A stretch of DNA of 64,000 nt, taken from Owenia fusiformis (Eukaryota > Annelida > Polychaeta > Sabellida > Oweniidae). Below, piece after piece: positions 11,101 through 23,227 of the stretch. Within the stretch, counting starts at the first letter, position 1. Every line of letters begins with the position of its first letter. The notes below the pieces were generated by a model. It was given only the letters and a program-made list of their open reading frames with translations. It ran no database searches and was not told where the DNA came from. A program made the translations under genes and the position numbers. Where the stretch lies: assembly GCA_903813345.2 (NCBI GenBank), contig CAIIXF020000008.1, positions 32,326,867-32,390,866 of the forward strand. Reading direction: 5' to 3'.

Positions 11101-14100
11101 TCGTATTATGGCAGATGAAGTTTTGTTATTGTTTTATTGACCATAATCGCTGCAACAAATTCCTGATGACAGTTCATTATAACAAAATGTGTTTGAGAAA
11201 TAAATTAAAGTCCCCGTCTAAAGTTTGAAAATATTTTTTTATCATTCATTTACTATTTGTCAGGACTTAAAAAGTGATTTTAGAGATTTTTGAACAAAAA
11301 AAAAATTTTTCAAAAAAAGTTGTGAGCATTTCATTTCTCAAATATTCAAATTTCCCGCCATTTTTCAAAAAAAGCTGAAATTTTTCAATCACCAAATATT
11401 TCTTAATGCATTTCAAAAAAGATTATCTTTTTAACACCAATGCAAAGATTGAACAAAGGACACCCTATTTCAATAATAAAATGCCATATTTAATGGGCCA
11501 CTTCAATGTTTTAGCACATCAAAAATATTCTGAAACATTAGTGATGTCACTAAGGTAACAAAAACTTTTTGAAAAAAATTGAAATTTTTTTTTCGATGTC
11601 AATCTTTTCTAAATATCCTAGACTTTCATAAAAAACCAATGTTGATTGTCTAACCAGGTTAAAAGGAAGAATAAATTATGTTTTAGATATCATTGTACCA
11701 TTGGTTACTATGAGAACTAAAATGTTGAAATGCGTTTTTTCTCAGAACCATTTTCATGCACTGATAAGTTCATTTCTCGCTTGTTTATCAACCGATTTTC
11801 TTAATTTTTTCGTCAAAAACATGGGAGGATGAATGCTATGCATTGGTATGAATTGTGGGTAATTAGAAGGTATGAATGACCTCTAAAAGTTGGTTTTAAA
11901 TAAATTCACAAATTTTGGAACAAAAAGTCTATCAAAAACCACTTTTTGAAATTTAAAAAAAAAGTTTCACATATCACACTTTGATAACATTGGGTAAGAC
12001 TACAATATAAGCCAAAGTGGTTTAAACTTTACATGGGGCCTTTAAGTATTACCATTTTAGGCTTTACTGTATTGATCTAAAAGTTCTGATGATCTCAGGA
12101 ATCACACTTGCTTATTATGCACAGCAGGGTTTGAATTCAAATCAAACCTACATTGTTTTTACTCAATAGTTGTTTCTTGGCAAACTTACCAAAACTCTTG
12201 CAAAAAAGAACAAAATTTTCATCTTGTAATAGATGGCCCAAACATGTTTAATGAACTTAATGCTAAGACATCAAGACAATACACCGACTCAGATCAAATT
12301 GTCTATCAAAGTGTACAATTATCAGTTTTCAAGGCAGATTTTCAAAAATGTTAGTATACTATACTAACCTCAAGCGTTTCTCAGAGGCGTCCGATAGGAC
12401 CCCAATGTCTGTTAGAGATTCTTGTGAGGAATGCAAACTCTGGGCACTTTCTATTGAAGATGTACGCTTGCGACCTACAATTAAAGCCAAAACGCAAGTG
12501 CATGTTAGATTATTCCTTATACGGTATAAGTGGTAAATGCCTAATCATTTTATTTGCCTATTGGCTAATTACTGCCATGGTCGGAAAATTAAATGTCGGA
12601 TATATCTTCATAATTCTATCCAATGGGAAGTTTCTTGTCATTACAAAAATCAAAAATCATGAAAATGATAAAACTTGACCATTCGGCAAACTAACAACTC
12701 GGATTAAATATCACTTATACAGTAATTTACACATATCACATTGAATGTGCCAGCGCTGAAAAATCACTCAATTAGTTTTTTATAAAATTTTTGTTTATCT
12801 GTCCACTTGAGTATAAAGGTATAAGGAAAAGTGTTGCAATTAGGTTCCCCAAAATAATATTATTTGTCTGATTACAGGATTAGGACCTTGGAAAAAAAAT
12901 TGAGAACAGGGGGACAGTGGTCACTGGTGTTGATAATATTACACATTCAGTTGTTCAAGTACTATACTTCTCTTAAAAACATGAAGCTTATCCTGCCTAA
13001 TTCAACATTCACATACCATATGCAGTTCTTTGCTTTTTCTCAGTGCTGCCACTTAATCTGTATCTGGTATTACGTTTACTGGAATTACAAGAAATCAAAT
13101 CATGGGTTAAAAATTTCATCAAAATATGATATTTTATGAAAAAAGATTTAAAAAAAAAATTTCCACATTTTTTGAACTGAAACTGAAAATCTCATAGTTG
13201 TACATGTATAACAATCTCAGATACCTTTTGCCTAATCTATTTAGGTTTTGTTCTTTTTAATTTTTTCCTCATGTATTACTGAATCCTGCCTAGGCCCCTG
13301 ACTTCTTTACATTTTGGATAGATTTTGGAATTATATTACAGTTCATGAGGTTGAACCTCACAACAGGTGAGAGATGGGACAATACTGAAGCCAAATACTG
13401 TAAAATGGGACAGTTTCAGCCATCCATCCCAACCCTACCACAGGTACACAGAAGTTCTCTCTGATGATATCAATTTTTCACTTAATTCCAAAAAAAACTT
13501 ATTCCAAATTATTAAATTCTTATTATATTTAAAAGAATACATAAAGGACAATTTTGTCATAATAGAGAGCTTTCGATATAAGTTTTCAGCCAAACTTATA
13601 CAGCAACTTTAACTTTTAAATGATTTCAACACCACTGGAGAGGAAGGTTTCTCAAAGAAAAAGGAAAGTAGATTTCATTGAGAGAATTTCCTTGTTTCCT
13701 AATCGAGGGGATTGATTTGTGAATATCCCAGCATTGGCAGAATTAATTTCTAAGTTGTAATCATATTTTGAAACTGGAACTCACTAACTACATACTTGCC
13801 GAATATTTTGATGTGATTCGAGTTTCCCCTCTGCTATACCTGACTTGTACAAGAACAAGTTTGTGTATATCAAAAGCTCTCTAATACAGAAATTATACCT
13901 TTTAAGTTCACTTTCCTTTCTTTTCCTTTCTTTTTCCCTGATAAAAGCTGTAGGGTCAAACCGAGGATTGCGTGCTCCTGCTGCCGACAATGCAGGCGAT
14001 GGGCGGGGTGAGGGTCGCCTGTCACCAAATGATAGTCGGTCCCTTGAACCAGATCTCTCCCTAAACCTGAAAGAAGATTTGAAGCATAAATATAAGCCTT

Positions 14101-17100
14101 GGGAGACTTCTGTTATTACAATAAAACTTTAAACAAGGCATCAAAATGCAAAATGTCACTAACAACCATTTGTTGAAAACTAACTGCCGAATGCCAACGG
14201 CTGTCCACAAAAAGTTGGAGACAATAAAAATATGTCATCATTTCTGGTGGTGACATAAAAAGTAATAAAAACCAATCTGAACGCCACTCTGACAAGCCAA
14301 AGTGTTTTTGGAATGACATTTCAAGATTTCCTTAACAGGAGACTTTAGAACTAAGAGAATATTTTCCTATAGAGAGGTGTTTTGCCTACAGAGCCATTCA
14401 GATATAAAGCTTTTACTGTCAATAAAACATTGTGGAGAGTTTTCAAATGAACCGATGACAATAGTAGATAAAACTCAACCAATTTCAGTTTCCCTTTCAG
14501 CCACACTGGGTATTTTGCCCATTTCCTATTGGAAAACAGAGAGATTTTTTTTTTTTTTATTTTTTTTATTTCATCATTTACTTATATTACATACAATATA
14601 TGAGTACAAATAAATATGAATATAACCGTACAAGAATCAAATTACAATCAATCAAAAGTATAGGCATATTGAATTAAAAGTTTTTGATTAAATTTTTAAT
14701 CCACAATGCTAAAACAGTTTCCCTTTCTATGACATGGAATATAGATTCATAAAAGTGTAAATTTGTAACAAAGGCTGTTCTTATATCGAATCTTTTCCAA
14801 CTTTCATGATCTTCAGAAAATTTGCACCAATTATTATAAATTGTTATGCCAAGAATTGATATTATGACATTTCTAAATTTGGTGATATTGTTCCCTGGTA
14901 AAAATCCAGTAACAATATGTTTGTATTTAATTTGACACTTAAACTTTTCACTTAACTCTTGCCACACATGTCTTACTTTTATGCATTTAAATAACATATG
15001 TTTCATATTGTGTAATTCATGACATATTTGACAATTTCTTGGAACTTTATTATTCCATTTAGATATGAGATATCCACATGCCAGTAGAAAACAGAGAGAT
15101 CGTTTTTGGAGATGCATTATTTCCAAAATAAGTTAAATAAGGAACGATCAGCATTTACTAACCTTCTAATCTGAAAACGATTCTTAAGCCAAAATGAATA
15201 TAAGTCTTAAGGGACTTATGCAATTACAGTAAAACCTATCTTATTCAACATTTACTGACGTAGTAAAGAAAAATACCTTCTATTCTGAGAGCTTGTTCTT
15301 TCTCTTGATCCTGAGAGTGGTTGAGATCCCAATCTATCACCTGAACCATACATTCTCCCACGTCTCTCTTGGCTGTCTGTTAATCCACGCCTCTCTCTAG
15401 ACCCAGACCTTCAGTTAACAATGAAAAAGAAGTCATTAACATAAAATGTTACCATCTGCCATTTGTTACAGACGAGGACCGTTAAACACTAACCACCAAA
15501 TACCATCCATAAAAAAACTTGTGGTGGTGACATAAAAACAGTTTCCATTGGAAACAACTCAGTTTGTGCGCCTGTAAAATAAAATTGTGGTTAACTGGAT
15601 TGAATTGTTAATAATGGTCTAACATCTTGGATTGACTTCAAAACTTGGATGCAGGAATTCTTTCTGTTAGTCCACTTATGTTGTACTGCACTAACTACTG
15701 GCATTGGAAAGATAGGAGCAGTTTTAGATGGAAATGATCTATTAAATACAAAGGCTCTTAAGTGGGGAATTCAGGTAAGGCTCAAATAAATAAATAAATT
15801 AATTAAAATTGTTTTATTTATATGGAGACCCCCTCTGCACTCTAATTTCCCATTGAAAAGGCTGCGATTGAATATGTACCCGTCTCTGTTATACAATCTA
15901 CTTCTGTCCCTGGACCAAGATCTCTCTCTAGATTGGGGCCTATCTTGTGAAAGTGAGCGCTCCCTGGGCCGAGATGCATGCTGTTGGCTGCCAGTGATTG
16001 GAGTTCGAGGACCACGCCTAAAATCACAAATCATGCAAATTATATCTATTTTGCATTCAGAGAATAACTAGAGAATTTAGAAAATTCCACTTTGAACAAA
16101 ATACATAAAGATTGCCCTTGCTTTTAAGAATTGGTCACAAATGGGGTTAAAAATATTATACAGTAAGATTTCGGAATAAGCTCATCAATTTGTATAAGCC
16201 ATTACTGCACAGTAAAACTTGTAAATCCGAACAACTCTCTAATTCAAAGACCTCTCAATGTGAACACTTTTCTCCATCCAATTTTATATTCTCTCTTTTA
16301 AAAAAACTTGGAACACCTATTAATTCAAACAAATTTGACTTGGGTCCTAGTGGAATTTAGAAAAGACAGGTAAGGTTCTACTGCATCATTTCTATCTTTA
16401 CCTTTTATAAAGAGCAAGTTCATTTGTAAGACTCTTCACTCGTACACGCAAGTTTCTTTCAGCAGCTCGTAATTCTTCTACCTGAAAATCATTGTTACAT
16501 ATTATAAATTCTGACAAGTCGGAATTTGTGGTTTAAGGAGGGAGTTGTTGCTCATAAATCACTTTTATTTCTTTATAATTTTCTAGATATTCATCATATG
16601 ATCCGGAAAACTAAACAAATGCCAGTATTTGACTAATAATTGATTGTTTGCTGAAACAGCCATACTCAAAATATGAATTATACCTGACTTTAGCAAGACT
16701 GGTCTTGTTTGAATGAGGTGAAGCAATGGTTTAAACTCTTATTTCAGATCAATCTTGGAAAATTAAGCCATTTTACATAACTTGAAAATACTAGTACTGG
16801 TTGGGGTTTCATTAGCAGCAGGCAACAGGCGATTTCCACCGTTTTTTTCCGCAAAATTGACTGTTGTTTCTGTGACTTTTCAAATTTTCCATGTTAAATT
16901 TATGATTTCCATTAATTTTCAATTTATTTAGCTTGTGAGAAATTCTAGTGAAACCCCTGGTCGTGCTCAAAAGTACCTCTTCTAATAAACTCCTGTATTC
17001 CTGGCTTCTTTTACTGCTGGATCGCTGGTGTTTAGTCTTCTCCTTTAGCAAGTCTTCTTCCAAATTCTTGATCACATTTTTTAAAATTCTTATTTCTTTA

Positions 17101-19525
17101 GCGGCATTTCCTGTAGTTGTGTTTTTCAGCTCACGACGGAACTTTAAAAAATCCGCCTCCAGGTCTTCTTTTTCTTGTAGCACCAACTCATAGCTATAAA
17201 TCGGTTAAAATGAAGTATAGATTATTAAATCATATTTACATGTAATACTGAATATTAACAGTTTTAATAATTGATAATTTCAAGTAAATTGTGAAAAATT
17301 GTATTTGTTTAAATTCATATGCATTCAATTTTGCTATCATATACAGATTAATCACAGCATAATTTCACAACTTATATCAAACTTATATCAAATGGGATCT
17401 ACATTCCCAATTTAAAAAATCCAAAAATTGAAATCAAACAGAACTGTGCAAGAATTCTCATTTCAAAGTAACGTTGCATTAAACTTACTCTTTCCTATAT
17501 TTATCCAGTTCTCGTAATCTGTAGTCACTACTACTGTGCTGCTTTAGGGATTTGATTTCTGCTCTCAAATCTCTTATTGTCTCCTGTAAGGATTTGGGGT
17601 CTGGCTTTCCCATATATGGTAAAGGCAATGGATAGTGTATCCTAAAATAAATCATTGAACTGAATAAAATACAGAGATGAAAATGATAATACTAACACTA
17701 ATGCATGAAACTGAAAAGATAATAATTAAAGGTCATCAATACATTGTGGAAAATCCTCTGGTTTCATGTTTCATATTTTTGCATGCAGTTTTCACCAAAC
17801 AAACAAAAATATCTAGTTAAAGTCAAAGAAAATCCTTTTGTCATTTGATTTGTTCAAAGTAATTGTTGCCATCTTTGAATGAAACTATTTTACTGAAAGA
17901 AAAGTACAGCATAACCTGTCTCGTTGGAACACCTTTGGTTCCTCTAGAAAGTGTTCCACTTGGGAGGTGTTCCACTTATAGAGGTTCATCTAATATTAAG
18001 TCAGTTGGTCTTGGACATTGTGTTCCACTTTTAGAGGTGTTCTACTTTTAGAGGTGTTCCACTTTTAGATTCACTTTACAGTATTCACCGTGCAATTATA
18101 CTTTTAGGCATGCTATAGTAGTAAGAAAAGGTACAGTCCATTATAATACCATTAGAAACTCCTACCTATCAAATTCTACAGAATATGTGAGTATGAGGTA
18201 GCGTTTAGTGTTGAGCGCCTGTGTTTTGCCTGCTTGAACTTTAGATGTCACCCCAGGTTTCTTGCTGCGTAGTGATTCAAGGTCAGCGTAGGTTAAAAGG
18301 TCTAATGACACAGAGTCAGATGTCTGCAAAATGTAGTGACAACTTTTAATAATGTGATAATATCTTATTAATAATGTGATAATAACCTATTAATAATGTG
18401 ATAATAACCTCGTCTGAGTCACTTTGTGATGTTTAATTAAAAGTATGGTGCTTGAACCAGCAAAATGAGAGCAATTTTTTTTAAATAGCATTTTCATAAT
18501 CGTTTAAATATCATTCCTTTTGTTTCTATTTTCATTGGAAAAGCATTTATTATGTGTTTGCCTTAAAATAAAATGTAGAGGAAATATCAAATTAATTAGA
18601 ATTTAAAAAGGGGCATCCACTTTTCAGTTTTTTTGACATGATTATCCTAAATTAAAGTTAAAATGATTGAACATTAAAAAAAATGGCATGATTGATATGG
18701 GTTTGTGAGAGTAATTAGAATATCATAAAATAGTTACAGACTTTAAAGTTGCTCTAAACTTGCTATTAAAAGTTCTATTTCCTTTAATATTCCTTTAACG
18801 AATAAGATTGTATTTGAGATGACTTTGAACATATTGATTTGGTAATTGCCTATCAATTTTGTCATGTTTGATTTTAAGAGCAGATATTTATTGGGATATT
18901 AAAATTGACTTTGAGGAAATTAGATAGGGGTTAAATTAAAACTTGTTTAAATAAGGAAATGTGTTTTCTGTAATTGAGTACATACCTGGGTCACTGCAGA
19001 TTCCAACATGTTGATAAAAATTGGAAACTGCTTGAAATTTCCCGTCTTGTGAGTTAAGTCCTCTATGTCTGAAACAACATTGCAAAATATTAAATGTGAA
19101 TGTCTACAAGGGAAAAAAATTGTTAAATGCAGAGGCAATTGGGCATTCCCAGGATCTTAAGACAGGCGAGGCAAATTTAATTGGTGAGGCAAATATTAAA
19201 ATACTTCATCATTCGTATGTAAAAATTTAGTAAGGCAGTTGTCCAATATACGATTTAGGTTTTTGCAAATTGTACACTACAAACAGTTAGGCTTTAGGTT
19301 TAACATGATTCATATGATTTATAGGGATTTGAGTTTGAATTTTTTCAAATTATTTTGATCCCACTTACATGCAGCATCAAATGTTCCTCTCCATTGGTCA
19401 GCTGCCAGTCTGTCTTCTACCTCCACAATTAGAGAGTTCCCATTGGTGACATTCATTGTGACAACATATTCAACTCCCCGGAAGATATACGTCCCAACAG
19501 TGACACAATCATCTCTAGGTTCCAT
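8138..19525 (-). CDS. CCDC61: CCDC61 (VFL3) centriole/basal-body protein
   Basis: Coding exons in transcript order: 19525-19369, 19068-18986, 18323-18166, 17641-17489, 17193-16977, 16481-16402, 16017-15880, 15408-15277, 14066-13899, 13839-13796 (44 nt), 12474-12369, 10927-10861, 8849-8776, 8238-8138. The N-terminal region matches the XRCC4/SAS-6-like head of CCDC61 (YIFRGVEYVVTMNV, VEDRLAADQWRGTFDAAYI, EDLTHKTGNFKQF, LDLLTYADLESLR, TKRYLILTYSVEFDRIHYPL, PYMGKPDP). A coiled coil follows, then VEELRAAERNL and TNELALYKR, an Arg/Ser-rich disordered region, RFDPTAFIREKERKRKE, and the terminal helix EMTEIDARLNRLQQFM. Family role: assembly and orientation of basal bodies, binding microtubules. Splice phases agree at every junction except between 10861 and 8849, where an exon of length 3n+2 seems missing. 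The total is about 560 residues, near the vertebrate 512. Confidence 0.93.
9825..10846. mobile_element. 1-kb foldback element in a CCDC61 intron
   Basis: Two arms of about 420 bases (9825-10248 and 10427-10846) are near-identical reverse complements, starting TCACGCCCGGTGATCGTA. Each arm contains runs of GGATGGAGGGGGGGA. The spacer is about 180 bases. Flanking TAC on both sides may be a 3-bp target duplication. No transposase is visible. Confidence 0.9.
10958..11080. mobile_element. GTGACAT-family MITE, copy 1
   Basis: Runs from CAAAATGTCACAGCCTACCA to TCTGGTGGTGACATAAAA, with short inverted ends TGTCAC/GTGACA. Shared inner blocks (CCATTTGT, ACCAACTGCTGTCCA) are found in other copies in this window. 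Confidence 0.6.
11205..12045. mobile_element. TTAA-flanked non-autonomous DNA element
   Basis: TTAA at 11205-11208 is followed by AGTCCCCGTCTAAAGTTTGA. TTAA at 12042-12045 is preceded by the reverse complement of AGGCCCCATGTAAAGTTTAA. TTAA duplications with short inverted repeats are typical of piggyBac-like elements. The interior is AT-rich with long A and T runs and no transposase frame. Confidence 0.65.
14142..14262. mobile_element. GTGACAT-family MITE, copy 2
   Basis: AAAATGTCACTAACAACC to TTTCTGGTGGTGACATAAAA, with the shared inner block GGCTGTCCACAAAAA. It lies in the intron upstream of the 14066-13899 exon of CCDC61. Confidence 0.6.
14546..15086 (-). mobile_element. 5'-truncated LINE insertion with 14-bp target duplication
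   Basis: The 14-mer GAAAACAGAGAGAT occurs at 14532-14545 and again, exactly, at 15087-15100. Between them on the minus strand is the 3' end of a non-LTR retrotransposon. Its frame has the zinc-finger segment that follows reverse transcriptase (CQICHELHNMKHMLFKC, then VRHVWQEL), a hydrophobic tail ending WIKNLIKNF, a short 3' UTR and an A-rich tail (T-run at 14546-14570). It is about 540 bases, so only the last part of the element was copied. The perfect duplication suggests a recent event. The open frame running on to 15126 includes host intron sequence. Confidence 0.88.
15440..15541. mobile_element. GTGACAT-family MITE, copy 3
   Basis: AAAATGTTACCATCTGCCAT to TTGTGGTGGTGACATAAAAA. It lies 30 bases upstream of the 15408-15277 exon of CCDC61. 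Confidence 0.55.
16210..16383. mobile_element. CAGTARAACC-family MITE
   Basis: Inverted ends CAGTAAAACTTGTAAATCCG and (reversed) CAGTAGAACCTTACC. The interior holds the family words GAACAC and AATTCAAA. TA target-site elements of Tc1/mariner type are the likely source. Confidence 0.6.
16803..16965. mobile_element. GGGGTTTCA-family MITE, copy 1
   Basis: Ends GGGGTTTCATTAGCAGCAGG and CTAGTGAAACCCC are inverted repeats. A second copy at 19687-19858 matches along its length. This copy ends 11 bases from the 5' splice site of the CCDC61 exon at 17193-16977. Confidence 0.75.
17906..18080. repeat. CAGTARAACC-family fragment with GTGTTCCAC motifs
   Basis: ACAGCATAACCTGTCTCGTT followed by repeated AGGTGTTCCACTT words. 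The left end resembles the MITE family; the right end is unclear. Confidence 0.4.
18345..18411. repeat. 22-bp tandem repeat, 3 copies
   Basis: TAATAATGTGATAATAACCT occurs three times head to tail in a CCDC61 intron. Confidence 0.7.
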
Positions 19526-19686
19526 CTTGGAGTATCTGCAATGAATCATCACATAAAGGTGAAGGATATGATTTGAGAGGTCATCATCTCCAGAACACAA
19601 ATTTCATGACCCATTCCTCTTTCTTCTGATATGAGATACCCTGGATCCAGGAGTCTTGTAGTAGGAGGATGGTAGGGGTGTGCAGG

Positions 19687-19858
19687 GGTTTCATTAGCAG
19701 CAGGTAACAAGGCAATTTTCACCGGTTGTTTTCACGAAATCGACTGTTATTTTTAGGGCCTTTTCAACTTTTCCATGTGAAATTTATGATTTCCATTAAT
19801 TTTGCCTGTAGTTTTCATTAATTTAGCCTGTTGTGAAAAAATCTAGTGAAACCCCTGG
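19687..19858. mobile_element. GGGGTTTCA-family MITE, copy 2
   Basis: AGGGGTTTCATTAGCAGCAG to TCTAGTGAAACCCCTG, about 172 bases. It matches copy 1 (shared words TTCCATGT, AAATTTATGATTTCCATTAA). It lies just upstream of the first CCDC61 coding exon. Confidence 0.75.
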
Positions 19859-20888
19859 GTGTGGATATATATGGAGGTCTTCTTCTAATATAATCTGCCT
19901 CAAGAAATGAACTCCATACCCATTCCTTGTATTCATTCAATTTAAAATCTGTGATCCCTTCGAATATTTGGAAAGATCCAAATTTTGAATATCAGGCTTT
20001 GACAAATAAAAAAATAAAAATGATCTAAAATTGCATTTTGTCTTATCTAAGAGACTGTTTCTAAATTAATGCTCAATTGTTTCATACTTTCAATTGATAT
20101 GACAAATAGCTGTACATAAGGAGAGATGTAAACAAATCACTTCAGGTCTACCCCATTAAAAAGTGCCTATCCTGAACTTGGGTAGGCTGATATAAAAATT
20201 GCCTATCCCACCAAAAAGCATCCTACCCCGATAAAAAATGATAATCTCCTTTAACATTATCAACATTTCGTCTGTCTGAGACTGTCTCTAAATCAATTTA
20301 AAACAAGACTTTTAAATGGTCAGTTTCCCTAAAATACACTGAACATGGCAGCTGTTATAAACGGAGGAATGTTTCAAAATACAAGTTTGGAAAAACTTAA
20401 AATTTGAAAAAATAATTTCTACGTGATGGGATTTTACTTGGAAAAGCGCACTTATAGGGGAAAATATGAATTGTTTTTGGGATCAAGTGCATTTAATTGT
20501 AAGTTTATTACAGATGCATTTGTCATTCTAAAAATTTGTCAGACAAGTGTGTTTGAGGATTTAGTAAAATTAATATGCAATGACAATTAATGTTTGGTAT
20601 ACAGCAAGTAGGGGTGTCAGGGACTGCTGACACTCTAGTACAACTTTGAACCAAAAATGATTGAATTGTATTTTTGATGGACACCATCAGGGACTGCTGA
20701 CACTTGCATATAATTTTGAACCAAAAGTTTGAAATGTTTTTTTGATGGACATCATGAAATCAGTGGCCTTACAACTCACATGATTTTTGGGCTCACATGA
20801 TTTTTATAGACCCAAAAATCATTGCCAGCTAAATGCAACAATATTCTTTTTTGTTCACGGGATATTTTACTCATGATGTTATATTAAA
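19859..20888. other. CCDC61-ERMARD intergenic region
   Basis: No gene is supported. At about 20596-20745 a segment of about 75 bases is duplicated in tandem (CAGGGACTGCTGACACT, then TTTTTGATGGACA in each half). Promoters of the two divergent genes must lie between 19525 and 23422, but no core motif was convincing. Confidence 0.45.
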
Positions 20889-21493
20889 GGGTTTGTGTAA
20901 AAAAATGGGTAACCGGGTACCCGGTCAATCAGGTACCTAACGTTCCTAGCAGGGTTACCAACTTTCAAAGTTCCACATTTTCAGGCTTCTGGCTCAAAAC
21001 AGGCTTTTAATATCAAAATATTTGTTGGTGGAAAAAAACATGACAAAAACTTTGTGTTCTCACTAAGTCAGTTCATTTCCGACGTATTGTTAACGTTAAA
21101 ATTTAACGTTGTTGAAACGTTTTTTTAGATTTGAAATAACCTCAAAACGTGACGTCAATAATGACGTTCATGGACCGTATTGATCTGACGTTATTTAAAT
21201 ATTCAGCAAAACGTCGATGGATGGTTGAATTTCAACATTGTGGAAATGGCTTCAAAATATTTGTGAGTTAAGGAAACGTTACAAAGACGTCATATGTTCT
21301 CACTAAATCGGTTCATTACCAACGTTATTTTAACGTTAAAAGTTAACGTTGTCAAAACGTTTTTACGATGTGAAATAACCTCAAAACATGACGTCGAAAA
21401 TAACGTACATGTATCGTCCAAATTCAACGTTATAAATAAAAAAATTCCTAACCCTGCTAGGAACGTTAAGTACCTGGTTTTTTACGCAAACCC
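20889..21493. mobile_element. ~600-bp inverted-repeat element with internal 240-bp duplication
   Basis: The left end (GGGTTTGTGTAAAAAAATGG, then GGTACCTAACGTTCCTAGCA) is the reverse complement of the right end (TGCTAGGAACGTTAAGTACC, then TTTTTTACGCAAACCC). Inside, a block of about 240 bases starting GTTCTCACTAAGTCAGTTCA is repeated in tandem (21056 and 21296). It is rich in AACGTT and GACGT words. Confidence 0.75.
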
Positions 21494-21609
21494 TATACTA
21501 AAGCTTAAGAAGAGTTTTGAATAGGACTACATTTTGAATCAATGGATCTAGACGCTTAGAAGGGTATGGCACCAATGCTAATATCCCTGATGCTGTCACG
21601 GACGCGAGT

Positions 21610-22062
21610 CAATGTTTCTTTTGAAACTTACTGCCATATAATTTTACCAGGATTGGAAACACAAATTCAAAAAAAGTTACCTGTTTTATTTCCCCATTCT
21701 CACCTTGATTAGCTCATCTTGGTGACTTGAACTTGCACAGCTATATTAACAAGAGTCTTATAGTATCCTATCACTCAAAATTATAACTGTAGTATCTATT
21801 AGCCTCATTTGACTGTTTATTGTTGACTGGTAAGATCCAGTCAGAGTTTTGGCAATGGCTGACATTTTCAGAATTATGTACATCAGTCTATACGATGAAC
21901 AAACAAATAGCACGATATTATCATGTGATCAATGACACACACATTTTCCAAGAGTTAACCAATGATACCTGTTTATGAAGAGGTGATCATGTGACCTTCT
22001 GCCAAAGCTGCTTGTTTCCCATCCTGGTAAAATTATTTGGCAGTAAGTTTCGAAAGAAAGAT
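21610..22062. repeat. Inverted repeat, ~42-bp arms
   Basis: TTTCTTTTGAAACTTACTGC near 21616 and the reverse complement GCAGTAAGTTTCGAAAGAAA near 22040, continuing inward through TAATTTTACCAGGAT. The spacer is about 360 bases. Possibly the ends of a decayed element. Confidence 0.55.
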
Positions 22063-22849
22063 GGTGTGATACAGAATCGATGGGATGAGATATGAGAAAT
22101 TCTAATTCAAACCTTGTCAATTCAAAATGTATCCTGTTGGACCAAAAAAAGGTTGTGTCCAGCTTAGAAAATTGAATTGAAATTTGAATTATATTGATTC
22201 AAAAAAAACAAGAAGCTTGATAAAAAATTAAAAAATCAAAGAAACTGAAAAAATTTATTTTCTAGCATTTGTAATTGTAAAACCGAGTATCTAATTGCTA
22301 ACTCAACATATTCAAATTCTATACAATATAATTAAATAGTACAACATTTATGTTACCTGATATAGTCTACCGTGTTGCCGTATTTTCCAAAATATAATCA
22401 AAAAATTGATATCTTCAGTTCAAAATTAGCGGACATTTTGAAATCTCTTCGCCAAATATACGAACGATACAAAATCATAAAATAAATTTGTTCTTAAATA
22501 TATTAGAGGCTTAAATTCAGAATTACTCTCAATCATAGCCTCCTATGTTACAATTACGTAGTTACACAAACAGAAAATCCTTACAGTCCATTGAAAATCA
22601 TCTTTTGATTTGGGTTAAGTAGTAGCAGAAATACAAGCTAGACAAATGGAAGTTAAAAGTTGAACGTTCGTTATTGTAAAGGATTAATTCAAGTTTAAAG
22701 AAATTTTTATTTTATTCTCTTTTTCTCAATTTTCAAGTAAGTAGACACTTTATTAGAGTAAGATAATTAATTCTATATACTTTTGTATATATATTTGTGT
22801 TCTGTACGATATTATGACAGTCTTTCATAAAACAGCCATTAGGAGTAAC

Positions 22850-22983
22850 CACAGGCACCAGTATCGCCACCTTTTAGCAGTCGGATTAGAACGATCTAAG
22901 CCCTAAATACCTTTAAAATGTATTTTAAAGGACTTAGATCGTTCTAATCCGACTGCTAAAAGGTGGCGATACTGGTGCCTGTG
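22850..22983. mobile_element. 134-bp near-perfect palindrome with 8-bp target duplication
   Basis: Arms of about 62 bases, CACAGGCACCAGTATCGCCA and its mirror ending TGGCGATACTGGTGCCTGTG, with almost no loop. GGAGTAAC flanks both sides (22842-22849 and 22984-22991). An 8-bp duplication suggests a hAT-type MITE. Near-identity of the arms suggests a recent origin. Confidence 0.85.
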
Positions 22984-23227
22984 GGAGTAACCCCTACAAG
23001 TTCCTGTGACCCCCTCACATTTAGGGGTGTACTAAGAGGAACCCATCCCTCTCTTCATCTGTTTGTGACACTATCTCATGAGGAGTAAGTCACCGCTCCC
23101 TCTTATAGCCTATACAGTATTAGATATTTTGATTTAGAGATTATTAGAGAGAGAGTGTGTGGGGGGGGGGGGTAACTTACTGTGAACAACCACGCTGGTT
23201 GAGATGATGGCCCTTGCAGATACCCAG

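Noticed and set aside
16812-17186. Long CCDC61 exon running through the MITE
   Set aside because: The donor at 16976 joins in phase to the conserved VEELRAAERN exon; the extension is MITE sequence.
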